Program-made: the position numbers and the translations under genes | Source: Cyclobacteriaceae bacterium | Lineage (GTDB): Bacteria > Bacteroidota > Bacteroidia > Cytophagales > Cyclobacteriaceae | Assembly: GCA_016787755.1 (NCBI GenBank) | Contig: JAEUUA010000010.1 | Coordinates: 1 to 39,522, forward strand | DNA length: 39,522 bases | Direction: 5' to 3' | Part shown: one piece after another, positions 25,137-34,670 of the stretch | Numbering within the stretch: position 1 is the stretch's first letter | Layout: the number at the start of each line of letters is the position of its first letter | Notes under the pieces: generated by a model | Databases searched by the model: none | What the model saw: only the letters and a program-made list of their open reading frames with translations | What the model was told of the DNA's origin: nothing

Positions 25137-25403
25137 CTAACTCCATGTATCGGTAGGTTCAACAAGCAGTATGAAATATTCCTTCGCATGAGTGGCTACA
25201 TAATAGTCGCATTCTGATATCTCAGCCATGCGCATTATCCCCTCTTTAAAGTAAAACGTGTAACCACCATCGTAGGGAAAATACGTGTACTTTTCAAACG
25301 TCCATTCACTACCAACAGGAATTAGTTGATTATCAAAATCATTAAATTCCTTTATAACTTTGATTTTATCGCCTGGTTTTAAATCGTTTAAGTAGACATA
25401 CAT
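25137..25403 (-). CDS. DUF3601-like small protein
   Basis: The ATG at 25403 yields 88 residues beginning MYVYLNDLKPGDKIKV; an in-frame TTG at 25448 would add a 15-residue extension. The pattern 'LKPGDKIKVIKEFNDFDNQLIPVGSEWTF', an aromatic middle (YTYFPYDGGYTFYF) and a C-terminal hydrophobic strand match the small DUF3601 family, which has no assigned function. The compact beta-sheet with SH3-like features is inferred. It lies alone on the minus strand between the copper protein and the FMN reductase. Confidence 0.6.
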   Translation of the reverse strand: MYVYLNDLKPGDKIKVIKEFNDFDNQLIPVGSEWTFEKYTYFPYDGGYTFYFKEGIMRMAEISECDYYVATHAKEYFILLVEPTDTWS

Positions 25404-25574
25404 ACGTAAGATGCTTATTTCTGAAACAAGATACTCCTTCTCAACCAAGACTTTCCCACTTATATTTTTCTAACGAATAGAATTTCGTATACTAAGATAA
25501 TTTAAATGCTTTTGAATCCAATGTGAGGTAAGGAAATGATTACCGATATTAGGGATTCAAATTTATATTAAATT

Positions 25575-26138
25575 ATGCCAACCATCTCCATTATCTCATC
25601 CAGTGTTCGCATCGATCGGGTTAGCCATCGGGTAGCGCTGTTCTTCAAAAATTATCTGACCGAACATCAATTAGCAACTTCCCAACTACTCGATCTGAAG
25701 GAATACAACTTTCCGATTTTTGATGAGCGGTTAAGTTATCAACCCAATCCATCAGCAGGGGTACTTGATTTTGCTGAAAAAATAAATAAATCAGACGGAG
25801 TTATAATAGTAACTCCAGAATATAATGGGGGCTATCCGGCCAGTCTAAAAAACGTAATTGATTTATTATATAACGAGTGGCGCAGAAAGCCCATTGCGAT
25901 CGCTACGGTTTCGAATGGTTCCTTTGGGGGGACACAGGTAATCACGTCCCTTCAGTTTTCATTTTTTAAAATTCGCGCCTGGGTGGTTCCTGCCATGTGC
26001 CCCATGCCAAAGGCGCAAGAACTTTTTGATGAATCCGGCACGCCTGCAGATAAACAGTCAATCGAAAAACGAGTTGCTCCCTTTATACAAGAACTACTTT
26101 GGTGTATTGACGCGAAACAGATGATGGATCAGACATAA
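25575..26138 (+). CDS. NAD(P)H-dependent FMN reductase family protein
   Basis: A 187-residue flavodoxin-like protein: N-terminal strand and phosphate-binding loop 'ISIISSSVRIDRVSHRVA', the conserved 'DGVIIVTPEYNGGYPASLKNVIDLL' FMN-contact motif at about 76-100, and 'IATVSNGSFGGTQ' further on. The family reduces FMN or quinone/azo-type acceptors with NAD(P)H; the physiological acceptor cannot be told. It is a monocistronic gene with ATG at 25575 and stops 32 bases before the convergent DUF885 gene. Confidence 0.92.
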   Translation: MPTISIISSSVRIDRVSHRVALFFKNYLTEHQLATSQLLDLKEYNFPIFDERLSYQPNPSAGVLDFAEKINKSDGVIIVTPEYNGGYPASLKNVIDLLYNEWRRKPIAIATVSNGSFGGTQVITSLQFSFFKIRAWVVPAMCPMPKAQELFDESGTPADKQSIEKRVAPFIQELLWCIDAKQMMDQT

Positions 26139-26170
26139 AATTTTAAACCACGTTAGCTTAATCAACCGCA

Positions 26171-27823
26171 TCACTTCATTTGCTTTTCAAGAAGCGGGTT
26201 AGCGATGCCTGTCATTTGCCAATGTCCTAATGAAATAGGAATACTTCCTATCGCATTCAGTTGATCGAAAAATTCACGCAGTTGAAGGGGTTCATTGTTC
26301 GCTTCTTTCATCTTTCCAAAATCTGCCAAGGCATTTTCAAGTAGATATTTGCCGGTAATGTAGCTTGAACCATATCCAGGTTGGCGCATATAGAGATGTT
26401 GCTCAAACTTGAGCAGTTCTTTTTCTGTCTTCATCCAACCCCGAGGTGTGTAATCAGAATGAATTCCACCCGCTTCCTCCATGGTCATTTCGTTAGCATG
26501 CGCATATAAGGAACCCAACCCTCTGGCAGCGCGTTGCGCAATCATGATGTAAACTATTTCCCGTACGTGTGGGTCATCATCATACAAGCCGGCTTGCATA
26601 AACATTTCTTCTACGGCCGTTGCAGTGCCTTCATTGCGCGAATCAAAAATGTTATACAGGAGTGGCGCTCTTCTTATTTCACTTGGGGGAGGTTCCTTAT
26701 CCATTCTGGCTAATTCAAACCAATGATAAAAGTGTGAATACAGCGGCCGTGCATCATAATGCTCGGTGATCAGGAAAAAATTTCGTTTCTCCTTGGGAAC
26801 AAAAACGCCCAAGTGCTTGCGTAAAGCCGGCTCAAAATAATCTTTCACGGTAACGATTTCCTGCTTCTCCAAAAATGATAATAAGCTTTTCGCTGATCGC
26901 TCGGCCATGGCATTATATTCTTCGGGCGAACTGGCATCTTTTAGTGACGGTAAATTGCGATTGCGGTGTTCTTCTAACTTTAACGAAGCCCAGGCGCGTG
27001 TCAGTTCGCGTTTTAAAATCATTACTTCATCTTCCCATGTAAGTGGTACAAGATGTACATGCTGTTGATACCAGGTGTAATTTTCTTTTCCAATACCCGA
27101 AGGGCCGGTTTTAGTTTTTGCCTGTTCAGTTAACCAGCTTACTAAATCATTTGTTGAGTTAATGGCATTTTCAATAGCACCAGTTAATTCCGCATCTTCC
27201 TTTACGCCTGCTAAGGTGAACATATCTTCCAGGTCATTGCTTTGTGCCTCAATCGGACGAATGCCGGCAATCCAAAGCTCTTTTGCGTTGCCGGTTAAAT
27301 TCAGCTTTGCTTGTTCATTAAGAGGTGGAATTATTTTTAAGCTATTGAGTAACCTCGTCTTTTCCTGCGGAGCTAATGGAAAGGTATATGTCCAAATGTC
27401 AGTGATTCCATGATGAGTAGGACCCTCATGAGCTGGCACATCGCTGCGCTCGGTATAAATGGAAGTATAAAAAGCCGGATCGCGAACCCAGGGCTTAAGA
27501 ATGCGATGGTTGAAATCATAGCCATTCATTTCTGCCCACACAATTCTCCAATCTACTTGCTGCTCGATTGGCCAATTGCTATAGTCGATTGCCAACAATT
27601 GTTCTTGTAGTTTTTTGAATTCGGGCAATCTCTTTTCAAAAGTGGCTGCCGTATAATCAGGTGCCCCATCGCGAAAGGGTGGTGTTTCAAAGGTTCGCCA
27701 TGATTTAAACAAAGTTACCAGTTCCTGATAATTTGTACTGGTAGTTTGTACCGAATTAGATACGGGCTGGCAATACACAAAAAATAGAAAGAGTACCGGG
27801 AAAGTCAAGTATATCCGTTTCAT
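26171..27823 (-). CDS. DUF885 family lipoprotein lacking the HExxPGH motif
   Basis: A 550-residue protein with lipobox FVYC (C18). The C-terminal half follows DUF885: '[28 protein letters not shown]', a helix '[23 protein letters not shown]', and 'YTPRGWM...[18 protein letters not shown]' near the end. Typical DUF885 proteins carry an HExxPGHH metal motif before the E-G-(W/T)-A segment. Here that position reads around '[13 protein letters not shown]' and no HExxH is present, so it is either a divergent metalloenzyme using other ligands or an inactive relative. Its role in the periplasm is unknown. Monocistronic. Confidence 0.82.
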   Translation of the reverse strand: MKRIYLTFPVLFLFFVYCQPVSNSVQTTSTNYQELVTLFKSWRTFETPPFRDGAPDYTAATFEKRLPEFKKLQEQLLAIDYSNWPIEQQVDWRIVWAEMNGYDFNHRILKPWVRDPAFYTSIYTERSDVPAHEGPTHHGITDIWTYTFPLAPQEKTRLLNSLKIIPPLNEQAKLNLTGNAKELWIAGIRPIEAQSNDLEDMFTLAGVKEDAELTGAIENAINSTNDLVSWLTEQAKTKTGPSGIGKENYTWYQQHVHLVPLTWEDEVMILKRELTRAWASLKLEEHRNRNLPSLKDASSPEEYNAMAERSAKSLLSFLEKQEIVTVKDYFEPALRKHLGVFVPKEKRNFFLITEHYDARPLYSHFYHWFELARMDKEPPPSEIRRAPLLYNIFDSRNEGTATAVEEMFMQAGLYDDDPHVREIVYIMIAQRAARGLGSLYAHANEMTMEEAGGIHSDYTPRGWMKTEKELLKFEQHLYMRQPGYGSSYITGKYLLENALADFGKMKEANNEPLQLREFFDQLNAIGSIPISLGHWQMTGIANPLLEKQMK

Positions 27824-28205
27824 GGGGCATTATTTAGGTATGCTAAAACTAAGTTTTCTAATTGCGTGAACAAAATGAGTCGCCTGAATCCGAAGCCAAA
27901 TTTTGAATTATTCCAGGACTAAAAATTCCTTAAACAATAACAATGATTTAAACATGAACCGGTTGCTCTATAATTTTTATTAAGGTGTGTTTTATGTAAA
28001 AAATTCAGTTTACTATGTAAAGTTCAGAGATTTAAATAAAACATCTTTACATCAGGGTTTTGCCTGGTAGAAAGCAGGAATTAAAAGTCTGCCTATGCTT
28101 ACCCCTTTGGTTACCTTTTAATTCACAATTAGCATGAACATATCATCCTTTAAAAGCATATACCGATCTGGTAGCGTTTGCCGGGGATATTAAAATCATT
28201 AGCCC
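27824..28205. other. divergent intergenic region between DUF885 and DUF4114 genes
   Basis: About 380 bases of AT-rich DNA that hold the start regions of two divergent lipoprotein genes. TAGCGTTTG near 28172 resembles a -7 box with one extra base, but no partner -33 box is at the right distance. No RNA gene, coding region or clear repeat is visible. Confidence 0.45.
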
Positions 28206-28925
28206 ATGAAAAAAACATTTTCCAGTCTGAAACTTATATTCCTATTGTCAATTACTTCTTGCTTGGATCCAGTAGTGCCTCCTTTGGCACCTGGTGTGCC
28301 TGATAGCATTATCCCTACAGTAGTAAAGGCGGAAACATTGCGAGAAATAAAGGCTATGTTTCCTGAACAACTTAATGTAAAAGAAAGCTTCCCAGCCTTA
28401 TTTGAAGTAAATACTGAAAAGCGAATTATCTTGTCAAAGGAATCTGAAGTATATGTGACCTTCGTTTCGGAAGGCGCCAGCTACAATAATTCATTTGGGT
28501 ACTATACCTACAATTCCAATTCGATACCAACTAACCCCTCTCAATTGAATTTGCAGATTCTTTTTCCAACGGTAGACGGATACAAACTAAAGCAAGGCGA
28601 CATGTTGCAAATAGGCACTTCTAAATTCCCTGCCGGAACTGTCATTGGTTTTTTTCTAATTATTAAGGGATGGGAAGGCGAATCCGTAAATTATAGCAAG
28701 GATAAGATTTACGCAGATATAGGTCTTAATGAAGGTGGCGCGCAACAACACATACTTTTTAAACTCAGCAATTTTGGAGATATCATTCTTGGCTTCGAAG
28801 ACGTTTTGGAATCAGTTCCCGGCTACCACGATTTTGATTACAATGATATTATTTTTACCATTACAGATAATCGTAATAATAAAGAAGTAACTACATTTAA
28901 CCTTGATCAGGTTTTTAAGTTCTAA
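28206..28925 (+). CDS. DUF4114 domain lipoprotein
   Basis: A 239-residue protein with a lipobox (LLSITSC, C19) followed by a Pro-rich linker. The C-terminal part ends with 'IILGFEDVLES...HDFDYNDIIFTI', the acidic signature of DUF4114 (often 'GFED...D-DYNDVVF'), a probable calcium-binding beta-sandwich found in secreted and surface proteins. Residues about 65-110 fit a second beta region. It should be an envelope or surface lipoprotein; partner and ligand are unknown. It is monocistronic, and an imperfect hairpin (28925-28948) directly follows its stop codon. Confidence 0.82.
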   Translation: MKKTFSSLKLIFLLSITSCLDPVVPPLAPGVPDSIIPTVVKAETLREIKAMFPEQLNVKESFPALFEVNTEKRIILSKESEVYVTFVSEGASYNNSFGYYTYNSNSIPTNPSQLNLQILFPTVDGYKLKQGDMLQIGTSKFPAGTVIGFFLIIKGWEGESVNYSKDKIYADIGLNEGGAQQHILFKLSNFGDIILGFEDVLESVPGYHDFDYNDIIFTITDNRNNKEVTTFNLDQVFKF

Positions 28926-28948
28926 TTGTATTTATTGTAAATAACAAT
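28925..28948 (+). terminator. possible weak hairpin terminator after the DUF4114 gene
   Basis: An AT-rich imperfect inverted repeat with arms at 28925-28934 and 28938-28948 and one bulged A, beginning at the last base of the stop codon. It lacks a GC core and a T tract, so only weak termination can be inferred. Confidence 0.3.
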
Positions 28949-28998
28949 GGCTGAAGGCATTTATCTATTTCTATGCAATGTCATAGACTTCGCAGAAC

Positions 28999-29361
28999 TC
29001 AATCTTTGCCTCTTTCCCATTTCACCTCAGTAAGAATACGTCTATCACCAACTACCCCTTGAGAGTATTCTCCCAGTTCATTTTTAAGTTCCCCCTCCGT
29101 TACGGTTTCAATCCGTAAGATTCCTGTCGCCTGTATTTTTTTACCGACCACCTCTGCATTCCAGAAGTCCACCCCCTCGATATAGTATATCAAGCTGTCT
29201 AAAGTAAGAAGCAACGCACCTCCCTTGCCATTTTGAGCCAAGCCGCTCACGGTAATGGTTGTATCCATATTATTTGTTTTTTCACCTGATTTGGTAACGC
29301 ACCCACAAACAAGAATTAAAAGTAATAAGGAAATTACATCCCTGGGTACTAATCTAAGCAT
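28999..29361 (-). CDS. small hypothetical lipoprotein downstream of the GMC oxidoreductase
   Basis: The ATG at 29361 gives 120 residues with lipobox LVCGC (about C21); a GTG six bases upstream is less likely. The mature part is a small beta-rich domain ('TITVSGLAQNGKGGALLLTLDSLIYYIEGV', 'VVGKKIQATGILRIE') that resembles an OB-fold. I cannot assign a family. It lies 17 bases after the GMC oxidoreductase stop and is probably co-transcribed. In many Bacteroidota the gene beside such an oxidoreductase is a gluconate-2-dehydrogenase subunit-3 protein; this one is not recognisably of that family. Confidence 0.65.
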   Translation of the reverse strand: MLRLVPRDVISLLLLILVCGCVTKSGEKTNNMDTTITVSGLAQNGKGGALLLTLDSLIYYIEGVDFWNAEVVGKKIQATGILRIETVTEGELKNELGEYSQGVVGDRRILTEVKWERGKD

Positions 29362-29378
29362 GACCACTTATTAATTAA

Positions 29379-31079
29379 TTAGAGATTCCCTTTCTTCGCT
29401 TCTTCTACCGCATAGTTAGCCGCGCGTGCAGTCAATGCCATAAACGTGAGCGATGGATTTTGATTTCCCGTAGAGGTCATACATGCACCATCCGTTACAA
29501 ACACATTCCTGCAACTATGAAATTGATTCCACTTATTGAGCAAAGAAGTTTTTGGATCGCGCCCCATACGCACACCGCCCATTTCGTGAATATCTAACCC
29601 AGGCGCCTGCTTACTATCGTGGGGTACAATGTTTTTACAGCCCGCTTTGTCAAGCATCTCTTGTGCCTGAATCAGGAAATCCTCCTTTACCTTTTCATCA
29701 TTTTCGGTATGCTCAATGGAGGTAATCAACAATGGAATTTCCCAGGCATCTTTTTGATCGGAACTTAGCCGCACGTGGTTACGCTCAATCGGAATAGTTT
29801 CTCCCTGCATCATCATGGATACATGCCACAGGCCGGGTTTTGCAATTGAATTTTTCAATTCAGCACCAATGCCTTCAGATTTCCCACTCGCACGACTGGC
29901 CGTGTAAAAAGACATGTAGCCGCGCATAAAATTTTCCTCCTGTTTGCGCACATTGCGGAAGGATGGCATCATGATGGCGGTAGGCCTGCGGCCGTAATAG
30001 TAGGTGTCTTCATACCCTTCAAACGTTGACGAAACCGTTCCTCGATAATTATGGAACGCCACATATTTACCTAATAATCCGTTATCGTTGCCCAACCCAT
30101 TGGGAAAGCGGTTGGAGGTCGAGTTCAATAAAACAAGATTCGAGTTGAGGCACGCGGCATTTACAAAAATAATCCGGGCGTAATACTCAAATACCTCTTT
30201 TGTATTTGAATCAATTACACGCACGCCACTCGCCTTACCCATTTTCTCATCATAAATAATCGAATGAACCACAGAAAAAGGGCGCAAGGTCATGTTTCCT
30301 GTTTTCATAGCCCATGGTAATGTGGAAGAATTAGCACTAAAGTAGCCACCAAAGGGGCAACCCCGTTCACATAATGTGCGCGCCTGGCATTGACCTCGTC
30401 CTTGCTGCTTGTGAATTTCCTGCGGTTCGGTAAGGTGGGCACAACGACCAATAACAACGTCTCTATCTTTATACGCTGCTTTTATTTTTTCCTGGATGTG
30501 CTTCTCAACACAATTCATTTCCCACGCCTTCATTACTTCACTGTCGGGCAAGGTTTCGAGGCCATCCCGATTACCACTGATGCCTGCAAACTTCTCTACA
30601 TACGAATACCACGGAGCTAAGTCATCGTACCTGATTGGCCAATCCACTGCAAATCCATCACGACCCGGAGCTTCAAATTCGAATCGACTCCAGCGTTGCA
30701 CTTGCCGCGCCCAAAGCAATGACTTTCCGCCCGTTTGATACCCACGAATCCAATCAAACGGTTTTTCCTGAACATAAGGATGTTCATTATCCTTTACAAA
30801 AAAATGTTTGGTAGAATCCCCAAACGCATAGCATCGATCGGCAATAGGATTAGCCTCTGTGACCTCAAGAGGCAATTTGCCTCGTAACGGAAATTCCCAA
30901 GGGTTCTTGATTGCCGTTGGATAGTCTTCCAAATGCTTCACTTCGCGTCCCCGCTCAAGTACAAGGGTTTTCAATCCGTGATCGCACAATTCTTTAGCGG
31001 CCCAACCTCCACTCATCCCCGAACCGATCACAATCGCATCGTATGTCATTTCTTTTTTGCCATCTCCTTGTATATACAT
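29379..31079 (-). CDS. GMC family FAD-dependent oxidoreductase
   Basis: A 566-residue flavoenzyme. The N-terminal dinucleotide-binding motif is IGSGMSGGWAAKEL (about 17-30), with FAD-contact residues in 'GGKSLLWARQVQRWSRFEF'. The middle has a Cys-containing stretch 'CERGCPFGGYFSA' and the C-terminus has 'HEMGGVRMG' and 'NQNPSLTFMALTARAA' carrying the usual catalytic His/Asn region. The group (gluconate/cellobiose/sugar dehydrogenase type) oxidises alcohol groups of sugars. No Tat or Sec signal is visible at the annotated start. It is the first gene of an apparent operon with the small lipoprotein. ATG at 31079; MTYDAIVIG at residue 11 is another possible start. Confidence 0.92.
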   Translation of the reverse strand: MYIQGDGKKEMTYDAIVIGSGMSGGWAAKELCDHGLKTLVLERGREVKHLEDYPTAIKNPWEFPLRGKLPLEVTEANPIADRCYAFGDSTKHFFVKDNEHPYVQEKPFDWIRGYQTGGKSLLWARQVQRWSRFEFEAPGRDGFAVDWPIRYDDLAPWYSYVEKFAGISGNRDGLETLPDSEVMKAWEMNCVEKHIQEKIKAAYKDRDVVIGRCAHLTEPQEIHKQQGRGQCQARTLCERGCPFGGYFSANSSTLPWAMKTGNMTLRPFSVVHSIIYDEKMGKASGVRVIDSNTKEVFEYYARIIFVNAACLNSNLVLLNSTSNRFPNGLGNDNGLLGKYVAFHNYRGTVSSTFEGYEDTYYYGRRPTAIMMPSFRNVRKQEENFMRGYMSFYTASRASGKSEGIGAELKNSIAKPGLWHVSMMMQGETIPIERNHVRLSSDQKDAWEIPLLITSIEHTENDEKVKEDFLIQAQEMLDKAGCKNIVPHDSKQAPGLDIHEMGGVRMGRDPKTSLLNKWNQFHSCRNVFVTDGACMTSTGNQNPSLTFMALTARAANYAVEEAKKGNL

Positions 31080-31178
31080 AGACTACTAATTTATGATGCC
31101 TAATTTAAGAAACCTTAGATTACCGTAAAGCACGGTATTAATAAATTATATTAATGGTATAGCTTTCCGATTTACATA

Positions 31179-32084
31179 ATGGGCATGAAAACGATAATTC
31201 CCCTCATCATTTCATTACTAACTGGATTGGTTGCAATCGCTCAACCGGTAACACAAGAAGATAGAACAAAGGCCAATGAGTATTTCATAGCGACCGACTG
31301 GCCAAAGGTAGTATTGTCCTATCAGGCAATTGCCAAAAGTGAACCGCAAAATGCAAATGCACGAATGCGAGCAGGAATTGGATTACTGAATCAGAACAAA
31401 ACCCAGGCTGCAATTAAACAACTGGAAGAAGCAACTGCATTGGGCACTAACCCTATGCCTTTCTTCTATCTGGCCTCCGCCTATGCACAGGCAAATCAAT
31501 CTGATAAATGCCTAGCTGCAATGGATAATGCATTAAAAAATGGATTCAGCGCACTCTCCCTTTTTGAGAATGATCCGAATCTTGCCAAAATTAAATCTTT
31601 ACCGGCTATGGTAGAGATGCATCAACGTTTATTGAAAGGTGTTTATCCTTGTCGTTATTCCGAAAAGGCGCGTCAGTTTGATTTTTGGATTGGTGAGTGG
31701 GAGGTTAAATCAACATCAGGACAACAAGCTGGAAGCAGCAGTATTCAACTTATCTTGGGTGAATGTGTGATCTATGAAAACTGGACTTCAGCTCCACCAC
31801 AGAATTATGCCGGTAAGAGTTTCAATCTCTATAACGCCTCAACCGGTAAATGGATGCAAACCTGGGTAGACGACAAGGGAGCAGTGATTGAGTTTATAGA
31901 TGGTGAATACAAAGACCACAAATTTGTTTTTTTTACAAAGCCAGATACTCAAAATCAAATTACGCGACTTACCTTCTTCCATATGGAGCCTAATCTCGTT
32001 AGACAATTATTTGAAGTTACTACCGATGATGGTAAGACCTGGAATACCACCACAGATCTGTATTACCACCGAATCTCAAAGTAG
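31179..32084 (+). CDS. exported TPR protein with C-terminal DUF1579-like lipocalin-type domain
   Basis: A 301-residue protein with a signal peptide ending near VAIAQ (residue 22). Two or three TPR-like helical pairs follow (about 27-120: 'ANEYFIATDWPKVVLSYQAIAKSEPQNA', then 'FFYLASAYAQANQSDKCLAAMDNAL'). A C-terminal beta-barrel-like domain begins with 'FDFWIGEWEV' at about 165, a signature of the DUF1579/nitrobindin-like calycin group, and runs to the end (WNTTTDLYYHR). Probably periplasmic; a ligand-binding or protein-contact role is inferred. Two in-frame ATGs at 31179 and 31185 are possible. Monocistronic. Confidence 0.82.
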   Translation: MGMKTIIPLIISLLTGLVAIAQPVTQEDRTKANEYFIATDWPKVVLSYQAIAKSEPQNANARMRAGIGLLNQNKTQAAIKQLEEATALGTNPMPFFYLASAYAQANQSDKCLAAMDNALKNGFSALSLFENDPNLAKIKSLPAMVEMHQRLLKGVYPCRYSEKARQFDFWIGEWEVKSTSGQQAGSSSIQLILGECVIYENWTSAPPQNYAGKSFNLYNASTGKWMQTWVDDKGAVIEFIDGEYKDHKFVFFTKPDTQNQITRLTFFHMEPNLVRQLFEVTTDDGKTWNTTTDLYYHRISK

Positions 32085-32152
32085 TTGTTCGGTTTCGTAC
32101 AAGGCGGACAAACATTTTTGAGAAACTATCTTAGGGTTGGATGCAACATAAA

Positions 32153-32163
32153 TTATCTTGTAC
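32153..32163 (+). promoter_or_regulatory. shared promoter-like 11-mer upstream of the permease
   Basis: TTATCTTGTAC occurs here, 51 bases before the permease start, and again at 15131-15141, 18 bases before the serine hydrolase start. TATCTTG loosely fits a -7 TAnnTTTG box. No -33 box at standard distance was found, so this is a tentative call. Confidence 0.25.
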
Positions 32164-32213
32164 TGTCTTTGTTACTGATTTGAAATTTTTGAAGTCTAAT
32201 CAATAAAAGCCTC

Positions 32214-34670
32214 ATGATCTATAATTACTTAAAAGTTGCTATTCGCTCTATCTTCCGCAACAAGCTTACCGCTTTTATTAACATAGCAGGTCTCTCTTTA
32301 GCGATGATGTGCTGTATTCTCATTTACCTGTTTGTAGCCGATGAATTAAACTACGACCGCTATCATACTAAGGTAAATCGTACCTATCGCGTTACGCGCA
32401 ACTTCCTAAATAGAGATGGGGTTGCTAATCTTCATCTCAGCAATGTGGCACCACCGATTGGGCCACTTATCAAAAACGATTTTGGTGAAGTTGAGGCGAT
32501 GGCAAGAACAATTAATTTTGGATTAGTCATTGGACTTGAACAAAATGGAGAACTGATTAAAAATTTTTCAGAGGATTATCTCTTTTTAGCAGAGCCTGAC
32601 ATCTTTAAAATCTTTGACATTGAAGTTACAGCCGGTGACAAAGCAACAGCGATCACCCGCCCTTTTACCATCATGCTTTCCGAGAAATCAGCCTCTAAAT
32701 TTTTTGATAACGAAAATCCTATCGGCAAACACCTTCGTGCAAACAATCAATTTGATGTGGAGGTTACTGGAGTGTATAAGGACTTTCCACCGCAATCACA
32801 CTGGCACCCTGAATACCTGCTTTCATTTAGTACGCTCGAGAATGATAACATTTATGGAAGGAAAGGTTTAGAAACGAATTGGGGGAACAACTCCTTTGGC
32901 ACCTACTTATTATTGGAAGAAGGTGCTGATCCTGCCAAAGTGGAATCTGGGTTGCCCGATTTTATGGAACGGCATTACGCAAACTTCGCCAAAGCAAATT
33001 TTGGTGCTCCAGATGATTTCAAAGCTTCACGAGCTACCACGCTATTCCTTCAAAAGATAAGCGACATTCATTTATACTCGCATTTGGATGATGAGTTGGA
33101 AGTAAATGGTAACATCAACAATGTGCGCATGATGGCGGTGATTGGATTGTTCATCATTCTAATTGCCTGTTTCAACTTTATTAATCTATCCACGGCTCGC
33201 GCCACCAAACGAGCAAAAGAAGTTGGGCTGAGGAAAGTTGTTGGGGCTTTCAAAAATCAATTAATCACTCAATATTTAAGCGAGTCAGTTTTGATTTCAT
33301 TCTTTGCATTGATACTGGGCAGCGCGTTTTCATTCGTTGCCATACCCTTGTTGAATCAATTTACAGGAAAATCATTAACTATAAACCCAGCTGACAACTT
33401 GATCTTGTTTGGTGGCTTGTTTGGATTTGCTTTATTGGTAGGCTTGCTGGCAGGACTCTATCCAGCGTTTGTTATCTCCAGTTTTAAACCTGCTTTAGTG
33501 CTAAAAGGTCAGCAAGGAAGCATAAAAGGAAAGGGCATGGTAAGAAAGACGCTTGTGGTAGCCCAGTTTTCAATTTCAATTGTTTTATTAATTGCAACTG
33601 CCATCACCTTTCAACAATTGGGCTATTTAAATTCGCGCGATCTGGGCTATACAAAAGATCAGATAGTAATCTTACCTTTTTATCGGGAACTGAGCGACAA
33701 CTATGATGCCTTCTATAATGAACTCGTTAAATCATCGGCTGTGCAAAATGCTGCTCGCTCCTCCCGCATTCCTACCGGAAGGTTGTTGGATAGCCAAGGG
33801 CCTCCTCTCGTAACGATTGGAGATAGTCTTGTTAATTCAACCATCACAACAAAAATGGTTATGATTGAACCAGAATTTTTCAAGACATATGGAATTGAAA
33901 TGGCCGCTGGCCGTGACTTTTCAAAAGCTATTCCTACGGATGACTCATTAGCCTTCATTGTTAATGAAACCGCTGCCAACATGTACGGTTGGAATAATAT
34001 AGATGATGGACTAGACAAGGATTTTAGTTATGGCGGTACAAAGGGTAAATTGATTGGAGTGGTGAAAGATTTTCATTTTGAATCGCTTCACCAGCCCATC
34101 ATTCCTCTGGTATTCTTTTGTAAAGGATTAAACCACAACGATTTGTCGGTGCTACTTTCTGGCAATCAGGTAACACAAGGCATTGAACATATTGAAAGAG
34201 TGTGGAAAGAGTTTTTACCGAAGCGTCCATTCAGTTATCAGTTTCTAAGCGAAGACTACCGCAGGTTATATGAAGAAGAGCAAAAACAAAGTCAGTTGTT
34301 TACTGTGTTTTCAGGATTAGCCATTTTTATTGCCTGTCTTGGGTTATTTGGATTGGCAACCTTTAATACCTTGCAACGGGTGAAAGAGATAGGAATCCGC
34401 AAAGTGCTAGGGGCTTCGGTACCCAGCATCTTAGGCTTACTAAGCAAAGAGATTGTTATCTTAATTATAATTGCCAATCTGATCGCCTGGCCACTGGCTT
34501 GGTATTTTATGAATCAATGGTTGGATTCATTTGCCTATCATGTGGATATGAATGTTGGCATTTACATGCTGGCTGCCATCGGTGCCATAGTTCTGGCTCT
34601 GGTCACGGTAAGTGCTCAAACAATCAACGCTGTGTTAACCAATCCATCCAACACCTTGCGGTATGAATAA
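32214..34670 (+). CDS. ABC transporter permease, FtsX/MacB-like, complete
   Basis: An 818-residue inner-membrane protein with the complete plan: TM1 (about 17-40, 'AFINIAGLSLAMMCCILIYLFVAD') after the starter motif 'YLKVAIRSIFRNKLTAFINI', a large periplasmic MacB_PCD domain, a first FtsX core with 'NLSTARATKRAKEVGLRKVVGA', a second periplasmic domain, and a second FtsX core ending with 'KEIGIRKVLGASVPSILGLL', 'TVSAQTINAVLTNPSNTLRYE'. It is the same type as the truncated gene at 1-1515. No ATPase gene is adjacent, as is usual for these permeases in Cytophagales. Substrate unknown. Its stop (34668-34670) directly abuts the stop of the convergent DedA gene. Confidence 0.95.
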   Translation: MIYNYLKVAIRSIFRNKLTAFINIAGLSLAMMCCILIYLFVADELNYDRYHTKVNRTYRVTRNFLNRDGVANLHLSNVAPPIGPLIKNDFGEVEAMARTINFGLVIGLEQNGELIKNFSEDYLFLAEPDIFKIFDIEVTAGDKATAITRPFTIMLSEKSASKFFDNENPIGKHLRANNQFDVEVTGVYKDFPPQSHWHPEYLLSFSTLENDNIYGRKGLETNWGNNSFGTYLLLEEGADPAKVESGLPDFMERHYANFAKANFGAPDDFKASRATTLFLQKISDIHLYSHLDDELEVNGNINNVRMMAVIGLFIILIACFNFINLSTARATKRAKEVGLRKVVGAFKNQLITQYLSESVLISFFALILGSAFSFVAIPLLNQFTGKSLTINPADNLILFGGLFGFALLVGLLAGLYPAFVISSFKPALVLKGQQGSIKGKGMVRKTLVVAQFSISIVLLIATAITFQQLGYLNSRDLGYTKDQIVILPFYRELSDNYDAFYNELVKSSAVQNAARSSRIPTGRLLDSQGPPLVTIGDSLVNSTITTKMVMIEPEFFKTYGIEMAAGRDFSKAIPTDDSLAFIVNETAANMYGWNNIDDGLDKDFSYGGTKGKLIGVVKDFHFESLHQPIIPLVFFCKGLNHNDLSVLLSGNQVTQGIEHIERVWKEFLPKRPFSYQFLSEDYRRLYEEEQKQSQLFTVFSGLAIFIACLGLFGLATFNTLQRVKEIGIRKVLGASVPSILGLLSKEIVILIIIANLIAWPLAWYFMNQWLDSFAYHVDMNVGIYMLAAIGAIVLALVTVSAQTINAVLTNPSNTLRYE

